Positions 1 through 9,017 of a stretch of DNA of 64,000 bases are shown one piece after another (the stretch's first letter is position 1; the number at the start of each line of letters is the position of its first letter). Both the position numbers and the translations under genes were made by a program. Source of the stretch: Pseudorhodoferax aquiterrae (lineage in GTDB: Bacteria; Pseudomonadota; Gammaproteobacteria; Burkholderiales; Burkholderiaceae_C); NCBI RefSeq assembly GCF_014652235.1, contig NZ_BMYK01000005.1:1-64000 (forward strand), written 5' to 3'. The notes beneath the pieces were generated by a model. It searched no databases, was not told where the DNA came from, and was given only the letters and a program-made list of their open reading frames with translations.

Positions 1-64
1 GCCCGCGATCACGTGGAACGCTGCCCGCCATCAGCGTGGAATGGTGCCCGCGATGGCGTGGAAT
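1..64. repeat. Three tandem degenerate repeats, likely end of an IS21-type element
   Basis: Three direct copies of a 19-20 bp unit lie at 1-19, 23-42 and 46-64. The shared core is GCCCGCSATCRCGTGGAAY, with a period of about 22 bp. Multiple transposase-binding repeats near the tips are typical of IS21-family elements, and this unit resembles such ends in betaproteobacteria. No transposase gene is inside the window, so the element would have to extend to the left. The family assignment is an inference. Confidence 0.5.
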
Positions 65-248
65 ACGCAATAAGTATCGGAAAGACTATGTCGAAGCATA
101 GGATGCTCGATAAAAAACGGGTGACATCGACATCGCAGCGTGGCGCCACAAGTTAGATCGTGATTTGCGCAATGCGTGGTGAGAGGGTTTGATGCCATTT
201 GATCGGCTAGGAGTGTTGCCTTCACGGCTTTACGGGTTGGTTTTTCAC

Positions 249-602
249 CTACTCTGTGGTTTTAGGCGCATTCGTGTCCGCGCTCCCACCAAGCTCTCCG
301 CATCCTCTATAAGTTGGGCAGCGTAAGGAGCACTTGCAGTTGGCGGTGTTCTTTGCCAAACCGCGGTAGCGCGCCTTGACGTGTACGAATCAGCGCTTGA
401 TTGGCCGAACCGTAAATCCCCCTACGCGGGTGCTAGCCTTGAGATGCTCGAGTTGGTGGCTCAGGTCGTCGACGCGCATGATCTTGTCCAACTTGCGTTG
501 CTTGGCCGGAGGCTCGCTTTTGCATCGACGCCACATCCTGTCTGCCAATCAGGAGATGCCTTAATACGCCAACAACGCAATGGCTTCTGTACCGTGGGCG
601 GT
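249..602 (-). pseudogene. Decayed C-terminal remnant of an IS5-family transposase
   Basis: Read on the minus strand, this stretch encodes the C-terminal hallmark of IS5-group DDE transposases: SHQLEHLKAS, a damaged AKVEHPFRVIK-like stretch (VGGFTVRPIKR), then KARYRGLAKNTA. It is broken by an in-frame TGA directly after PIKR. A +1 shift is needed after KNTA to recover QLQVLLTLPNL, followed by a TAG. Further upstream a CAA-to-TAA change in a YQGI-like motif gives another stop. No start or DDE core is left, so it is a dead fragment. It sits at the left edge of the exopolysaccharide locus and suggests past transposition there. Confidence 0.75.
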
Positions 603-757
603 AGCAGCAGCCCGAAAAATCTGAGTCGCCACCTGCCGGAGCCTACTCTGACAGCGTGGGTTTAAGGAAAGAGGCTGCGAGAAAGCAAGCCGTCCTCGCA
701 CGGAGCGCACTGAATTCCCTCACAAACGGCGCGCGCATGGCGGAGGACACCACGAGG

Positions 758-1585
758 TTAGGACAGGATACCTGCGGATGCCAGTTCCGCAGCCGACGGC
801 AGAGCGACACTGCCGATCATTGCGGACAGATCCGGCGAACTGTTTGGTTTGGACGACTTCAAGGCCTCATCGATGGATGCCGCAAGGCAGAAATCTTTGC
901 CGATCGAAAGAAAATAGTCTCTGTACTTGTGCAAGGATTCGTCGGTCTGTGGGGACACCAGCAACGCCGGTCGCCCCAGCGCATGCGCCCAGATTAGGCC
1001 ATGCAACGAGGATGTATAGACGAACTCGGCGCGGCATATCTCTTCGGCCACCGCGCGAGGCGTAGCGTCGATGCTGACCACTTTGTAGTGGCGGTTGCTG
1101 CGGTGCTCGAAACGTTCCCGGTAGTGCGGGATGAAGATCGTGTTGCCGGCTTCGGCCCGGATGTGGAGGACATCCGGATAGAGCTTGCCGATCAAGACCC
1201 CCGGATCGCCCATGAAGCGCAACTGCGAGACATCGTGACCGGCCTGCCGGAAGGCATCCAGGGTCATCGGCCCGCGAACCCCCCACACGCGGATTTTCAA
1301 TCCATCCGCCGCGGGAATCGTCGAGTGCTTGCTCCCGATCCCGCAAACGATATCGCCATCCAGCACGCGGTGCGCTACCGATCCAACGAGAAGCAGGCGC
1401 CGGCCTTCGTCCTTCACATTGGCAGCATGCTGCCCCGGGTATGCCCATTGCAGGAGGTCAAGATTGAAGTGGTCGCCGGCGTTGCCGTGCTGGAATCCCT
1501 GCTGGCTTTGGCCAAATTTCCAGAACGATGCCTTGGTTTTCGGCTGGTTCTCCAGCGCGTCCCAGTAGAAGATTCTTACGGCCAT
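758..1585 (-). CDS. Polysaccharide pyruvyl transferase family protein
   Basis: A 275-residue protein of the polysaccharide pyruvyl transferase family (CsaB/EpsO type), predicted to transfer pyruvate from PEP as a ketal onto an exopolysaccharide sugar. Visible marks are an N-terminal NxGDHFN-like stretch (HGNAGDHFNLDLL), GSKHSTIPAADGLKIRVWGVRGP in the middle and the family signature EFVYTSSLHGLIWAHALGRPALLVS near the C-terminus. The chosen ATG overlaps the end of the upstream propeller gene by 10 bp, and a longer in-frame extension would run back into that gene. It is the last gene of the eps operon and is less GC-rich than most of the window. Confidence 0.82.
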   Translation of the reverse strand: MAVRIFYWDALENQPKTKASFWKFGQSQQGFQHGNAGDHFNLDLLQWAYPGQHAANVKDEGRRLLLVGSVAHRVLDGDIVCGIGSKHSTIPAADGLKIRVWGVRGPMTLDAFRQAGHDVSQLRFMGDPGVLIGKLYPDVLHIRAEAGNTIFIPHYRERFEHRSNRHYKVVSIDATPRAVAEEICRAEFVYTSSLHGLIWAHALGRPALLVSPQTDESLHKYRDYFLSIGKDFCLAASIDEALKSSKPNSSPDLSAMIGSVALPSAAELASAGILS

Positions 1586-2493
1586 ATGGTGTCCAGCGGT
1601 ATTTCGGCGAATGCGAATTCGAGGTCGTTGATTCCGTAGCTGAGCAATACATCGTTGCCGTCCACCACGATGCCAGGGAAGTAGACGGCCCACAACAGGT
1701 TGGGGTTGTGCCGTTGCCCCATCAGGATCAGTTTGGCGAACGAATGGATGAGCCTTTTGGAGCCCACTGTGATGGCCGCGGCTCCGGCGCTGTCGAAATC
1801 CAGACGAACGATCCGTCCGAGATAACCGCGCTTGGAGCGCAGGCGTGGCTTCTCATGTGCGACCATGTAGGCGGTGCCGCTGTCCACGAAAGCCATCTGC
1901 GTGCCGATCGACAGAGATTGGGAGATCGTATTGCTGGCCGCGGACATGATGCGCTCGAAGTGCAGCGACTTACCGTCGTCCAATTGACCCTGCACGAGGC
2001 GCAACTGCGTGAGGGGCTCTAGGGAATAGATTGCCGACAACGTCCCATGGGGAGGCATGTAGAACGCCCAGTTCTTCTCGACGGTCTGGCGGCCGTCCAG
2101 TTCGCATTTCTGCGGTACGCCGATTTGGGGCCACACCTGCATCAAGTACAGCCCGTTGGGAGAATGCGCAGAATGGCCGGTGTTGAATGTGATGTAGATC
2201 CGGCCCGCAAGCGGGACCAGCTTCGGGTCTGCCACTTGAGGCGTTCCCAGGTCCTGCAAAATTTGAGTCAGATCGATTGGCTTGGAGAGCTTTCCAGCGC
2301 TTCCATTCGCGTAATACGACCTGAATGGTTTTTCGCCAGGCCGCGCCTGTGCGCGGAAAGCCAGATGCCAAGTTCCATCAAGAAATGCAATGCTCGGATT
2401 GAATACGTTGGAATATCCATTTTCCTTCGCGATGGCGCGAAGAGCTGGTGCAAACCAGCCGGCCTCGTAACGGGAAAGTCTCGTGAATTTCAT
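1576..2493 (-). CDS. Putative five-bladed beta-propeller glycosidase-like protein
   Basis: A 305-residue protein with motifs seen in GH43/GH130-like beta-propellers: NVFNPSIAFLDGTWHLAFRAQ near residues 27-48, ADPKLVPLAGRIYITFNT near 85-105, and blade-like YMPPHGTLSAIYSLEP further on. There is no signal peptide, so it would act in the cytoplasm. Similar proteins occur in polysaccharide clusters next to pyruvyl or glycosyl transferases, but their reaction is not established. The ATG forms an ATGA overlap with the flippase stop, and the 3' end overlaps the pyruvyl transferase start, so the three genes are translationally coupled. The fold call is moderate and the function is unknown. Confidence 0.55.
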   Translation of the reverse strand: MKFTRLSRYEAGWFAPALRAIAKENGYSNVFNPSIAFLDGTWHLAFRAQARPGEKPFRSYYANGSAGKLSKPIDLTQILQDLGTPQVADPKLVPLAGRIYITFNTGHSAHSPNGLYLMQVWPQIGVPQKCELDGRQTVEKNWAFYMPPHGTLSAIYSLEPLTQLRLVQGQLDDGKSLHFERIMSAASNTISQSLSIGTQMAFVDSGTAYMVAHEKPRLRSKRGYLGRIVRLDFDSAGAAAITVGSKRLIHSFAKLILMGQRHNPNLLWAVYFPGIVVDGNDVLLSYGINDLEFAFAEIPLDTIWP

Positions 2494-3977
2494 GGCAGCG
2501 CAGCGGCGCCTCTCCTTTTGAGCCAGATTTCTTTCAAAGTCGTAGATATTTGGCGAACCTGGTGCCGTGCTGCCAGCCAGATCACCAGTGCGTAGCATGC
2601 GAATGTCAGGCCGATTGCAGGCAGGAGGAAGGTCACGGTGCTGAATGGGGCGTTCGCCCATGGAGTCTGCTGCAAGCCGTAGCCGACTAACGGGACTGCA
2701 ATGCCGGCCAGGGCTGGTCCCGCGAATTGTTTCAGGTAGGTGACGTAGGGAAGGCGCGCATTCTTGTGCAGCGTGATGATCCGCACCGGCCAGAATGCGA
2801 TTTGCCTGACTGAGCGCGCTGCGGCAACAGCGGTGACGCCGAAGGGAATGGCTGCGACCAGAACAACCGTTCCGAAAACGACTTGGGCCACGGCGACCTT
2901 GAGCGATGCCGTCCCGTTGCCGGTGGCCAGCAACAGGCTTTTGTCGAACAGCGTCACGGATGCCAGCATGGCAGACGGTGCCATCATCGCCATCAAGGGG
3001 ACGCTGGCGCCCCAGCCGGTCCCAAAAAAGAGCTCGATTAGGGGATGGCCGAATACCACGAGCACGGAGAATATCGCCACGGCGAGCGTTGCGCTTGCGA
3101 ATGTGAGCGTCAGGAAGTAATGCATCAGGCGCGCATGTTGTTCCTGCAGCCGAGAAAATGTCGTCAGAGACACTTTCGCCAGCGTGGACGAGATAACGTC
3201 CATCACGATGTTCAATATCCGCTGACCAACGTAGTAGTAGCCCAGCGCCGCAGGCGGGAAGAATGCACCAATGAGCAGCTTGTCAATGTTGGCCTGCACG
3301 GTATTGAGAAGTTCGATGCCCACTACTTGCGCGCTGAACTTCCACATGCCGCGAATGGCGCGGACGGAATAGACAAGGCGTGGATGCCATTTGGCGCTGA
3401 ACCACAGGATCATCGCGCCAGCAGCGCTGGCAGCAACGGGTTGCATAACGATGGCCCAGACACCTTCGCCGGTGAGGGCGAGGTACACAGCGACCGCGGT
3501 TCCCACGAGCGCGCCGCCCAACTGGCGTCGTGCCAGCTTGGAAAAGTTGAAGGTCCGCTCCAGGAAGGCGGCCGGGACGCTGGAGAAGGCGGCAATCGGC
3601 AGCACCAATGCGCTGACCGGAATGATGGACTCGAGTTGGGGCTGCTTGAACAACTGCGCCAGCAGCGGCGCACAGAGCACGAGGAGCAGATACAGACCCA
3701 CCGCGATCGCGAGGGATGTCCAGAAGGCCGAATGGATCTCCTCTTCGTCGACCTCCTTCTTCTGCACGAGCGCCTGCGCCATGCCGTTCTCGACGAAGAC
3801 CGCGAGGATCGCGGAGATCGACATCGCCAGCGCCGCCAGTCCGAATTCCGCGGGCGTCAGGAGACGGCCCAGGATGGAGAAAACGGCCAAGCTCATCAGC
3901 CGAGTTCCCCATTTCTCGATCGCAACCCAGAGCATCCCCCGGGCCACCTGTCCGGAAAGTTCCGTGTTGCGGCTCAC
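2490..3977 (-). CDS. Wzx-type polysaccharide flippase (MOP superfamily)
   Basis: A 495-residue polytopic membrane protein with about 12-14 predicted helices, the size and pattern of WzxC/RfbX-type lipopolysaccharide flippases. It begins with VARGMLWVAIEKWGTRLMSL and LGRLLTPAEFGLAALAM, the typical N-terminal signature of the family. The role is to flip undecaprenyl-diphosphate-linked repeat units across the inner membrane for Wzy polymerisation. The start is GTG with GGAGG seven bases upstream. It lies 55 bp downstream of epsE and overlaps the propeller gene by ATGA. Confidence 0.88.
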   Translation of the reverse strand: MSRNTELSGQVARGMLWVAIEKWGTRLMSLAVFSILGRLLTPAEFGLAALAMSISAILAVFVENGMAQALVQKKEVDEEEIHSAFWTSLAIAVGLYLLLVLCAPLLAQLFKQPQLESIIPVSALVLPIAAFSSVPAAFLERTFNFSKLARRQLGGALVGTAVAVYLALTGEGVWAIVMQPVAASAAGAMILWFSAKWHPRLVYSVRAIRGMWKFSAQVVGIELLNTVQANIDKLLIGAFFPPAALGYYYVGQRILNIVMDVISSTLAKVSLTTFSRLQEQHARLMHYFLTLTFASATLAVAIFSVLVVFGHPLIELFFGTGWGASVPLMAMMAPSAMLASVTLFDKSLLLATGNGTASLKVAVAQVVFGTVVLVAAIPFGVTAVAAARSVRQIAFWPVRIITLHKNARLPYVTYLKQFAGPALAGIAVPLVGYGLQQTPWANAPFSTVTFLLPAIGLTFACYALVIWLAARHQVRQISTTLKEIWLKRRGAAALP

Positions 3978-4032
3978 CTGTCCGCCTCCAAGGCGGGGCG
4001 CTTGTGCAAGGCGGACTCAAGCTCCCAGGGCA

Positions 4033-4875
4033 TCAAAAGAGGCTTTCGCGCACGTAGATCACGTCGTTGGGCGTGATCAAGTCCGTCATGGCCGGGCTGA
4101 TCTGTTCGACGCGGCCATCCGCCCGCATACGGTGCAGCCGGATCCTGTTCTCGGTGCCGCGGTTGGTGGGGCCACCGCCAACGGCCAGGGCCTGCATGAC
4201 ACTCATGCCACGCTCGATGCGGTAGACGCCTGGGCGTTGTGCTTCTCCGTAAATGTAGAAGACCGGCGCGCGGCGCACATACACCGTGTCGTCGCCCACC
4301 AAAGTAATGTCTTCGCCCGTGCGGTCGGCAACGTAGAGCGAGGGGATGTCGATTTCTTTGCGGAACGGCGCGCCGGCGCGGGTGCCGGTCACGATGACGA
4401 TATCGTCCCCGCCGATCGAGCTGCCGCCACCCTGGATGATGCCGCCCGCCGTGGCCAGGATGTCACTGACGCGCGTGCTCATGTTCTCCAGTGGGTAGCG
4501 ACCGGGACGGTTGACTTGGCCAAGGACCGAAACGAAGTTGCCGCGCATCTGGGTCACGACGACAGTGACCTGGGGATTGCGGATGAAGCCGCCTTTCTCC
4601 AGCGCCTGTGCGATGGTCTTCTCGGCGCCGAGCGTCGACTGGCCGCCGATGCGGACTTGGCCCACCAGCGGGTAACTGATGGTGCCCGCCTCGGAAACCC
4701 GGGTTTCGAGTGTGAGGTCCGGGCTCTGGTAGACCGTCACCCGGACGGTGTCGCCCGGCGACAACATGTACTCGGTCGGACTTTGTGCCTGGGCGCAAAT
4801 GCTCGCCAGTGCGAAGGCGCAAAACAGCAGCCAGGTGCGCACGAATCCGAGGCGGATGACTTGGTCGTTTTTCAT
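4033..4875 (-). CDS. epsE: EpsE: Wza-like polysaccharide export protein
   Basis: A 280-residue exported protein of the polysaccharide export (Wza/EpsE) family. It has a signal peptide ending near AQA/QS, a Poly_export domain (YMLSPGDTVRVTVYQSPDL onward, with VSEAGTISYPLVGQV and FIRNPQVTVVV) and two SLBB segments (VSVLGQVNRPGRYPLEN; FYIYGEAQRPGVYRIERG). It would form the periplasmic/outer-membrane export channel. The residue before the signal-peptide Cys is Ile, so it is not a clear lipobox, unlike E. coli Wza. An ATG four codons upstream (4887) is possible. The chosen ATG has GGGAA six bases upstream. Confidence 0.9.
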   Translation of the reverse strand: MKNDQVIRLGFVRTWLLFCAFALASICAQAQSPTEYMLSPGDTVRVTVYQSPDLTLETRVSEAGTISYPLVGQVRIGGQSTLGAEKTIAQALEKGGFIRNPQVTVVVTQMRGNFVSVLGQVNRPGRYPLENMSTRVSDILATAGGIIQGGGSSIGGDDIVIVTGTRAGAPFRKEIDIPSLYVADRTGEDITLVGDDTVYVRRAPVFYIYGEAQRPGVYRIERGMSVMQALAVGGGPTNRGTENRIRLHRMRADGRVEQISPAMTDLITPNDVIYVRESLF

Positions 4876-4902
4876 TGTGTTTCCCATCGAAGAGGTGGCT
4901 TC

Positions 4903-5793
4903 TTAAGCTTGCAAGCTTCGCTTGAGCATGCGGGCGAATCCCCTTGGCCAGAAACCGTGGGCGAGGAAGCGGCGGTAGTCCTGCAGGGTCGGCTTGATCC
5001 CGTACACCCGGGCGAACATCTGAAGTTGCAGCAACTGGCTGCGCCGCCCGATGCCGCCGCTGTGCGCGGCGTCGAGAACGGCGAAGGCCTGTCGGATCTT
5101 GCCCTCGCCTTTCGCAGTGATGCGGTCGTCGCGCGGGCTGTTCTCGAAATTGTAGGAGGCACGCTCGACCAGGCGCGCCGGGCCGAAGGTGCGCAACATG
5201 CGCATGAAGAATTCGAGATCCTGCCAGGCCGGCAGATCCACCCGGAACAGGCCCGCATCGACGAAGTGGGCCTTGGGCGCGAACACTTGGTTGCCAACGG
5301 CGTTATGGCGGAACATGTCCTCGTAGCTTGCGCGATCGGGCCGATCAGACGTGGCGACGTGCTGGCCGTGCTGGATCTCGCGCAGCTGCGAGTAGAGACA
5401 CGACGGGCGCTCACCCTGCACTTCGAACTGCCGCCAAGCCCGCACGAAGTCGTCGATGCGGAAGGGCTCGAAGCTGTCGTCGTCGTCGAGCCCGGTCACG
5501 AACGCGCCACGCGCCGCCAGGATGGCCGCGTTGCGCGCGGCAGGGCCGCCCTTCGATGTATCGTGCCGGATCGTCCGTACGCGCGGATCATCGTGCGCAA
5601 GTTGGCGCAGGTATTCCTGGGTGCCATCTGTGGAGCCATCGTCCACAACGATGACTTCGAGATGGCGGTAGGTCTGTTTCAGGACCGAGTCGATGGCGGC
5701 GGCCAGCAGCGGCTGCCGGTCCTTCGTGGGGATGTAAACAGAAACCAGCACGTCGTTCGGCATAGGCATGGGCGGCATCTGGTGGGCGTGCAT
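4903..5793 (-). CDS. Glycosyltransferase family 2
   Basis: A 296-residue GT-A fold glycosyltransferase. The N-terminus carries VSVYIPTKDR, the nucleotide-binding VVDDGSTDGT and the metal-binding acidic run GLDDDDSFEP. The C-terminal half is variable, as expected for acceptor specificity. It should add one sugar to the lipid-linked repeat unit on the cytoplasmic face. The ATG overlaps the stop of the upstream WecG-type gene by one base (TAATG). The sugar transferred cannot be told from sequence. Confidence 0.85.
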   Translation of the reverse strand: MHAHQMPPMPMPNDVLVSVYIPTKDRQPLLAAAIDSVLKQTYRHLEVIVVDDGSTDGTQEYLRQLAHDDPRVRTIRHDTSKGGPAARNAAILAARGAFVTGLDDDDSFEPFRIDDFVRAWRQFEVQGERPSCLYSQLREIQHGQHVATSDRPDRASYEDMFRHNAVGNQVFAPKAHFVDAGLFRVDLPAWQDLEFFMRMLRTFGPARLVERASYNFENSPRDDRITAKGEGKIRQAFAVLDAAHSGGIGRRSQLLQLQMFARVYGIKPTLQDYRRFLAHGFWPRGFARMLKRSLQA

Positions 5794-6617
5794 TAGAGCG
5801 GCCTCGGCCGCCGTTGCAGGCGCGTTCGCAATGAGCGTGCCATCAGGCCGAGCGCGAATGGAAGGCCATCGATCAGGTAGCGCCGCGCTAGCCGCTGCGG
5901 CTCCTGCACCAGCCGGTGCAACCATTCGAGCCCGCCGGCCTGCATCCACTTTGGCGCCCGCGGCACCTCGCCTGCCACGAAGCTGAAGCTGATGCCAACG
6001 CCCAGGAACCAGGCTTGCGGGTGCAGGCTGCGCAGTTGCTGGATCAGCCATTCCTGCTTCGGCGAGCCGAGGCCGACGAAGACGATGTGCGGGGCGAAGT
6101 CGGTAACGAGGCTGCGGATCCGTGCCATCTCCTCGGGTTGGTTCTCGAAGCCGAATGGGGGGCAGTGGCTCCGCGTGATGGCAGCACCTGCGCCCGCAAG
6201 TCGTGCCGCGGCTTGCTCCGCGGTACCCGGATTGCCCCCCACCAGGGCCAGCCGCAGCCCGGCGGCCGCAGCACGGCGGAAAACGGCGATGAACAGGTCG
6301 GAGCCGGCGAGGCGACACGGGAGCGGGGTGCCCTGCAGGCGGCTGGCCCACACGATCGGCTTGCCGTCCGCGGTGAAGACGGTCGCTTCGCCCACCATCT
6401 GTTTGAAGCCGGGGTCGTGGTGCAGCCTGCGCAGGATGTCGATGTTGGGCGTCACGACCCAGCCGCCTTGGGCGGCGGCTGCGCGTTCGCAGATATGACG
6501 GGCAAGCGAATCCACGTTGCTCGCGACAAAGGGCACGCCATCGACGACCGTGCGGGCCAACCCGTCGGGCGCGTTCACCGCAGCGAGGGCTGATGGAGGC
6601 GGGCTGCTTGCATTCAT
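5793..6617 (-). CDS. WecG/TagA/CpsF family glycosyltransferase (GT26)
   Basis: A 274-residue protein with the full GT26 signature: VVTPNIDILRRLHHDPGF near residue 50, ADGKPIVWASRL, LVGGNPGTAE, IVFVGLGSPKQEWLI and the C-terminal GVGISFSFVAGEVPRAPKWM followed by GLEWLHRLVQEPQRL. Members transfer UDP-ManNAcA, ManNAc or related sugars onto a lipid-linked acceptor, usually as the second step of repeat-unit assembly. The start forms an ATGA overlap with the upstream glycosyltransferase. The donor sugar is not assignable from the sequence. Confidence 0.88.
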   Translation of the reverse strand: MNASSPPPSALAAVNAPDGLARTVVDGVPFVASNVDSLARHICERAAAAQGGWVVTPNIDILRRLHHDPGFKQMVGEATVFTADGKPIVWASRLQGTPLPCRLAGSDLFIAVFRRAAAAGLRLALVGGNPGTAEQAAARLAGAGAAITRSHCPPFGFENQPEEMARIRSLVTDFAPHIVFVGLGSPKQEWLIQQLRSLHPQAWFLGVGISFSFVAGEVPRAPKWMQAGGLEWLHRLVQEPQRLARRYLIDGLPFALGLMARSLRTRLQRRPRPL

Positions 6618-7813
6618 CTCGAATCTCTTTTCGTGCGGACCCAATCGACCTGGCGCTTCACCAGGAAACGGGCGTACATGGGGATCTTCGCCAGCATGTA
6701 GAGCGGCGCACCGAGCAGTTCGCGCAGCGACACCAGGTCGGACGCATAGCGCGCGCGCGCCAGCAGGATGCTGGCCGCCAGCGCTGCCAGGGCCAGCAGC
6801 GCCAGCGCCAGGGGGAGGTACCAGCCCATCGCCCATGCCGCCAGTGTGGCGATGGCGCACACGACAAGCGTGGCCATGGAGAGCAGGGCGAGCGGTGGCA
6901 CCAGCATGTCGAGCACCAGCATCAGGAAGCGCATGCGTCCCGCGAAGACGGCGCCGGCCACCAGGCGTGGACCTTCGCCGAGCAGCAGCGACAGGTGGCC
7001 ATGCTCCCAGCGCGTGCGCTGGCTCTGCTCACCCTCGCGCGTGCCGGCGAATGTGCTCGAGACCATGGCCTCCTCGCAGAACAGCGGAGGCGTTCCCCGG
7101 CGCGCCAGCTGTACGCCCAGCTGCATGTCTTCGGCCAGGTGGCTGCTGGCGAGCGGCGCCGTGGCAGCCACCGGCCACGGGAAGGCCATGCCGGTGCCGT
7201 ACAGCCCGCAGTCCAGCCCCATGCGGTGCATGCCGCGCGGCCGTACGCGGTTCTTGACCCGCATCGCGAACTCGGCGATCCGCGCTTTCAGGCTGTCGTT
7301 CGGCGCCGTCATGAGGTAGGTCGCCTGCACCGGTCGGCCGGTGGCGTGGCTCAGGCACGCAATGCGCTCCAGGCTGCCCGCCTGCGCGATGCAGTCGGCA
7401 TCCAGCACGATGACGACGTCCGGCGGGTCCGCAGCGAGATGCCGCACACCGTGGTCCAGGGCATGGCCTTTGCCGCGGAGCGCGGTGTTGAAGCGTTCGG
7501 TCACCTCCGCATTCGCTCCGCGAGCGACGGCGGCCGTGTCATCGCTGCAGTTGTCGGCGACGACGAGCAGCCGATCCGCGCGCAGCAGCTGCGCCTGCGC
7601 CGCGGCCAAGGCGGGCAGCAGGCCACTCGATTCGTTGTGCGCGGGCATCACGATGGCGATGCGTGGGCGCGGGCCGGCAGGCGTCACCGCCCGTGCCACA
7701 CCGGGCCACAGCGACGCCAGCACCTGCGCCAGCAGAAGCACCGCTGGGATGGCAGCGAGCAACGCTGCGGCAGCCAGCAGCCCGTGCAGGAGGCCTGTCG
7801 TGAGATCAAGCAT
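6614..7813 (-). CDS. Membrane-anchored glycosyltransferase family 2
   Basis: A 399-residue protein with one N-terminal membrane segment, a GT2 catalytic domain (IAIVMPAHNESSGL; LLVVADNCSDDTA; VVIVLDADC) and two to three C-terminal helices. A late (Q/R)xxRW-like element, QSQRTRWEHGHL, is the motif of processive or membrane GT2 enzymes. It should act at the inner membrane in building the repeat unit. It overlaps the downstream wecG-like gene by ATGA and the upstream GT4 gene by 8 bp. Whether it is processive is not known. Confidence 0.83.
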   Translation of the reverse strand: MLDLTTGLLHGLLAAAALLAAIPAVLLLAQVLASLWPGVARAVTPAGPRPRIAIVMPAHNESSGLLPALAAAQAQLLRADRLLVVADNCSDDTAAVARGANAEVTERFNTALRGKGHALDHGVRHLAADPPDVVIVLDADCIAQAGSLERIACLSHATGRPVQATYLMTAPNDSLKARIAEFAMRVKNRVRPRGMHRMGLDCGLYGTGMAFPWPVAATAPLASSHLAEDMQLGVQLARRGTPPLFCEEAMVSSTFAGTREGEQSQRTRWEHGHLSLLLGEGPRLVAGAVFAGRMRFLMLVLDMLVPPLALLSMATLVVCAIATLAAWAMGWYLPLALALLALAALAASILLARARYASDLVSLRELLGAPLYMLAKIPMYARFLVKRQVDWVRTKRDSR

Positions 7814-9017
7814 GTCGCGGCGACGCCATGAACAGCTGCGCCAGTTTGGCGGCTTCGGTGTCGATGTCGTGCTCCCGGCGCACGGCGCGGAAGGCGGCGT
7901 CGCCCATCGCGGCCACCTGGTCGAGCGAGCATTGCAGGCATGTCTGCATCGCTTCGGCCAGTGCAGAGACGTCGCCCGGTGGCACGAGCCAGCCGTTGTT
8001 GCCTTGCTCGACCAGTTCGGGAATGCCGGCGATGCGTGTGCTGACGACGGGGCGCCTCAGCGCGAAGGCCTCCATCACTACGACCGGCAGACCCTCGGCA
8101 AAGCTCGCCAGTACCAGCGCGCGCGATCCGATGATTTCTTCGCGCACTTGGTTGCTGCTGATCCAGCCGGTGATGCGGATGTGTTGTTGCAGTTGCAGCT
8201 GCGCGATGCGGGCTTCGATCTGCGGGCGCAGTTCGCCGTCGCCAGCGAGCACCAGCTCGAACGCGATGCCGGCGTCGGCCAGCCGCTTGGCCGCCTCGAT
8301 GAGGAGCAGATGCCCCTTCTGCTCTGAGAGCCTGCCCACGCAGACTAGGCGGTTGCCGCTGGCGGGGGGGGGCTCAGACGCCTCGTGGAACGCACGCTCC
8401 AGGCCGCAGTGCACGACCTTGACCTTGTCCCAGTGCGCGGCGTCGACCCAGCGGTAGAGCTGGCTGCGGCAGAACGAGGTGATGGCCACGACGAAGCGCG
8501 ACCTGCGGATCTTCTCACCCAGGTGCAGGAACTCCGGCTTGTCGAACTCGTCCGGCCCATGCACCGTGAAGCTGTAAGGTGGGCCGCCGAGGGCTGTCAC
8601 CAGCATGGCGACTTCCGCGGAGTTGGTGCCGAAATGCGCGTGCAGATGGCGCACCTGCAATCGGGCCAGCCAACGGTGTGCGAGACAGGCTTCGGCGAAG
8701 TAGACCAGATGCAAGGGCAACGGGCGGTCCGCGCGCCGTCCCATCCGCAGTGCCAGGCCGAGCGCCGCCAGGAAGCGGCCGGGCGCGCTGACGAGCATCG
8801 CCAGCATGGCCGGAGCGAGCTCTGCGGCGCCGCGCCTCAGGAGATATCGGGTCCGCGCCTGTTCCGCCTGGTCGTCTGCATCGGGCACGGCATCGTCCCA
8901 ACCGCGCACAGCCAGGCGCGTGACTTCGAAGCCCTGGCGTTCCAGCGCCAGGATCTCGCGCCGGATGAAAGTGTGGCTAACCTTTGGGTAGTGGTTCACC
9001 AGGTAGGCGATCTTCAA
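7806..9017 (-). CDS. Glycosyltransferase family 4 (group 1)
   Basis: A 403-residue GT-B enzyme. The N-terminal domain begins KIAYLVNHYPKVSHTFIRRE and the C-terminal donor domain has the group 1 pattern: RLVCVGRLSEQKGHLLLIEA, ITGWISSNQV, then LASFAEGLPVVVMEAFALRRP with the EX7E motif. No ATG precedes the conserved start in frame without running 130 bp into the acetyltransferase gene. The best start is TTG at 9017, with GGAGAG upstream, which gives a 41 bp overlap. Likely substrate: a nucleotide sugar added to the undecaprenyl-linked repeat. Confidence 0.85.
   Translation of the reverse strand: MKIAYLVNHYPKVSHTFIRREILALERQGFEVTRLAVRGWDDAVPDADDQAEQARTRYLLRRGAAELAPAMLAMLVSAPGRFLAALGLALRMGRRADRPLPLHLVYFAEACLAHRWLARLQVRHLHAHFGTNSAEVAMLVTALGGPPYSFTVHGPDEFDKPEFLHLGEKIRRSRFVVAITSFCRSQLYRWVDAAHWDKVKVVHCGLERAFHEASEPPPASGNRLVCVGRLSEQKGHLLLIEAAKRLADAGIAFELVLAGDGELRPQIEARIAQLQLQQHIRITGWISSNQVREEIIGSRALVLASFAEGLPVVVMEAFALRRPVVSTRIAGIPELVEQGNNGWLVPPGDVSALAEAMQTCLQCSLDQVAAMGDAAFRAVRREHDIDTEAAKLAQLFMASPRHA

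Noticed and set aside
31-225. 64-codon minus-strand frame in the left edge
   Set aside because: It overlaps the terminal repeats and has no coding character.
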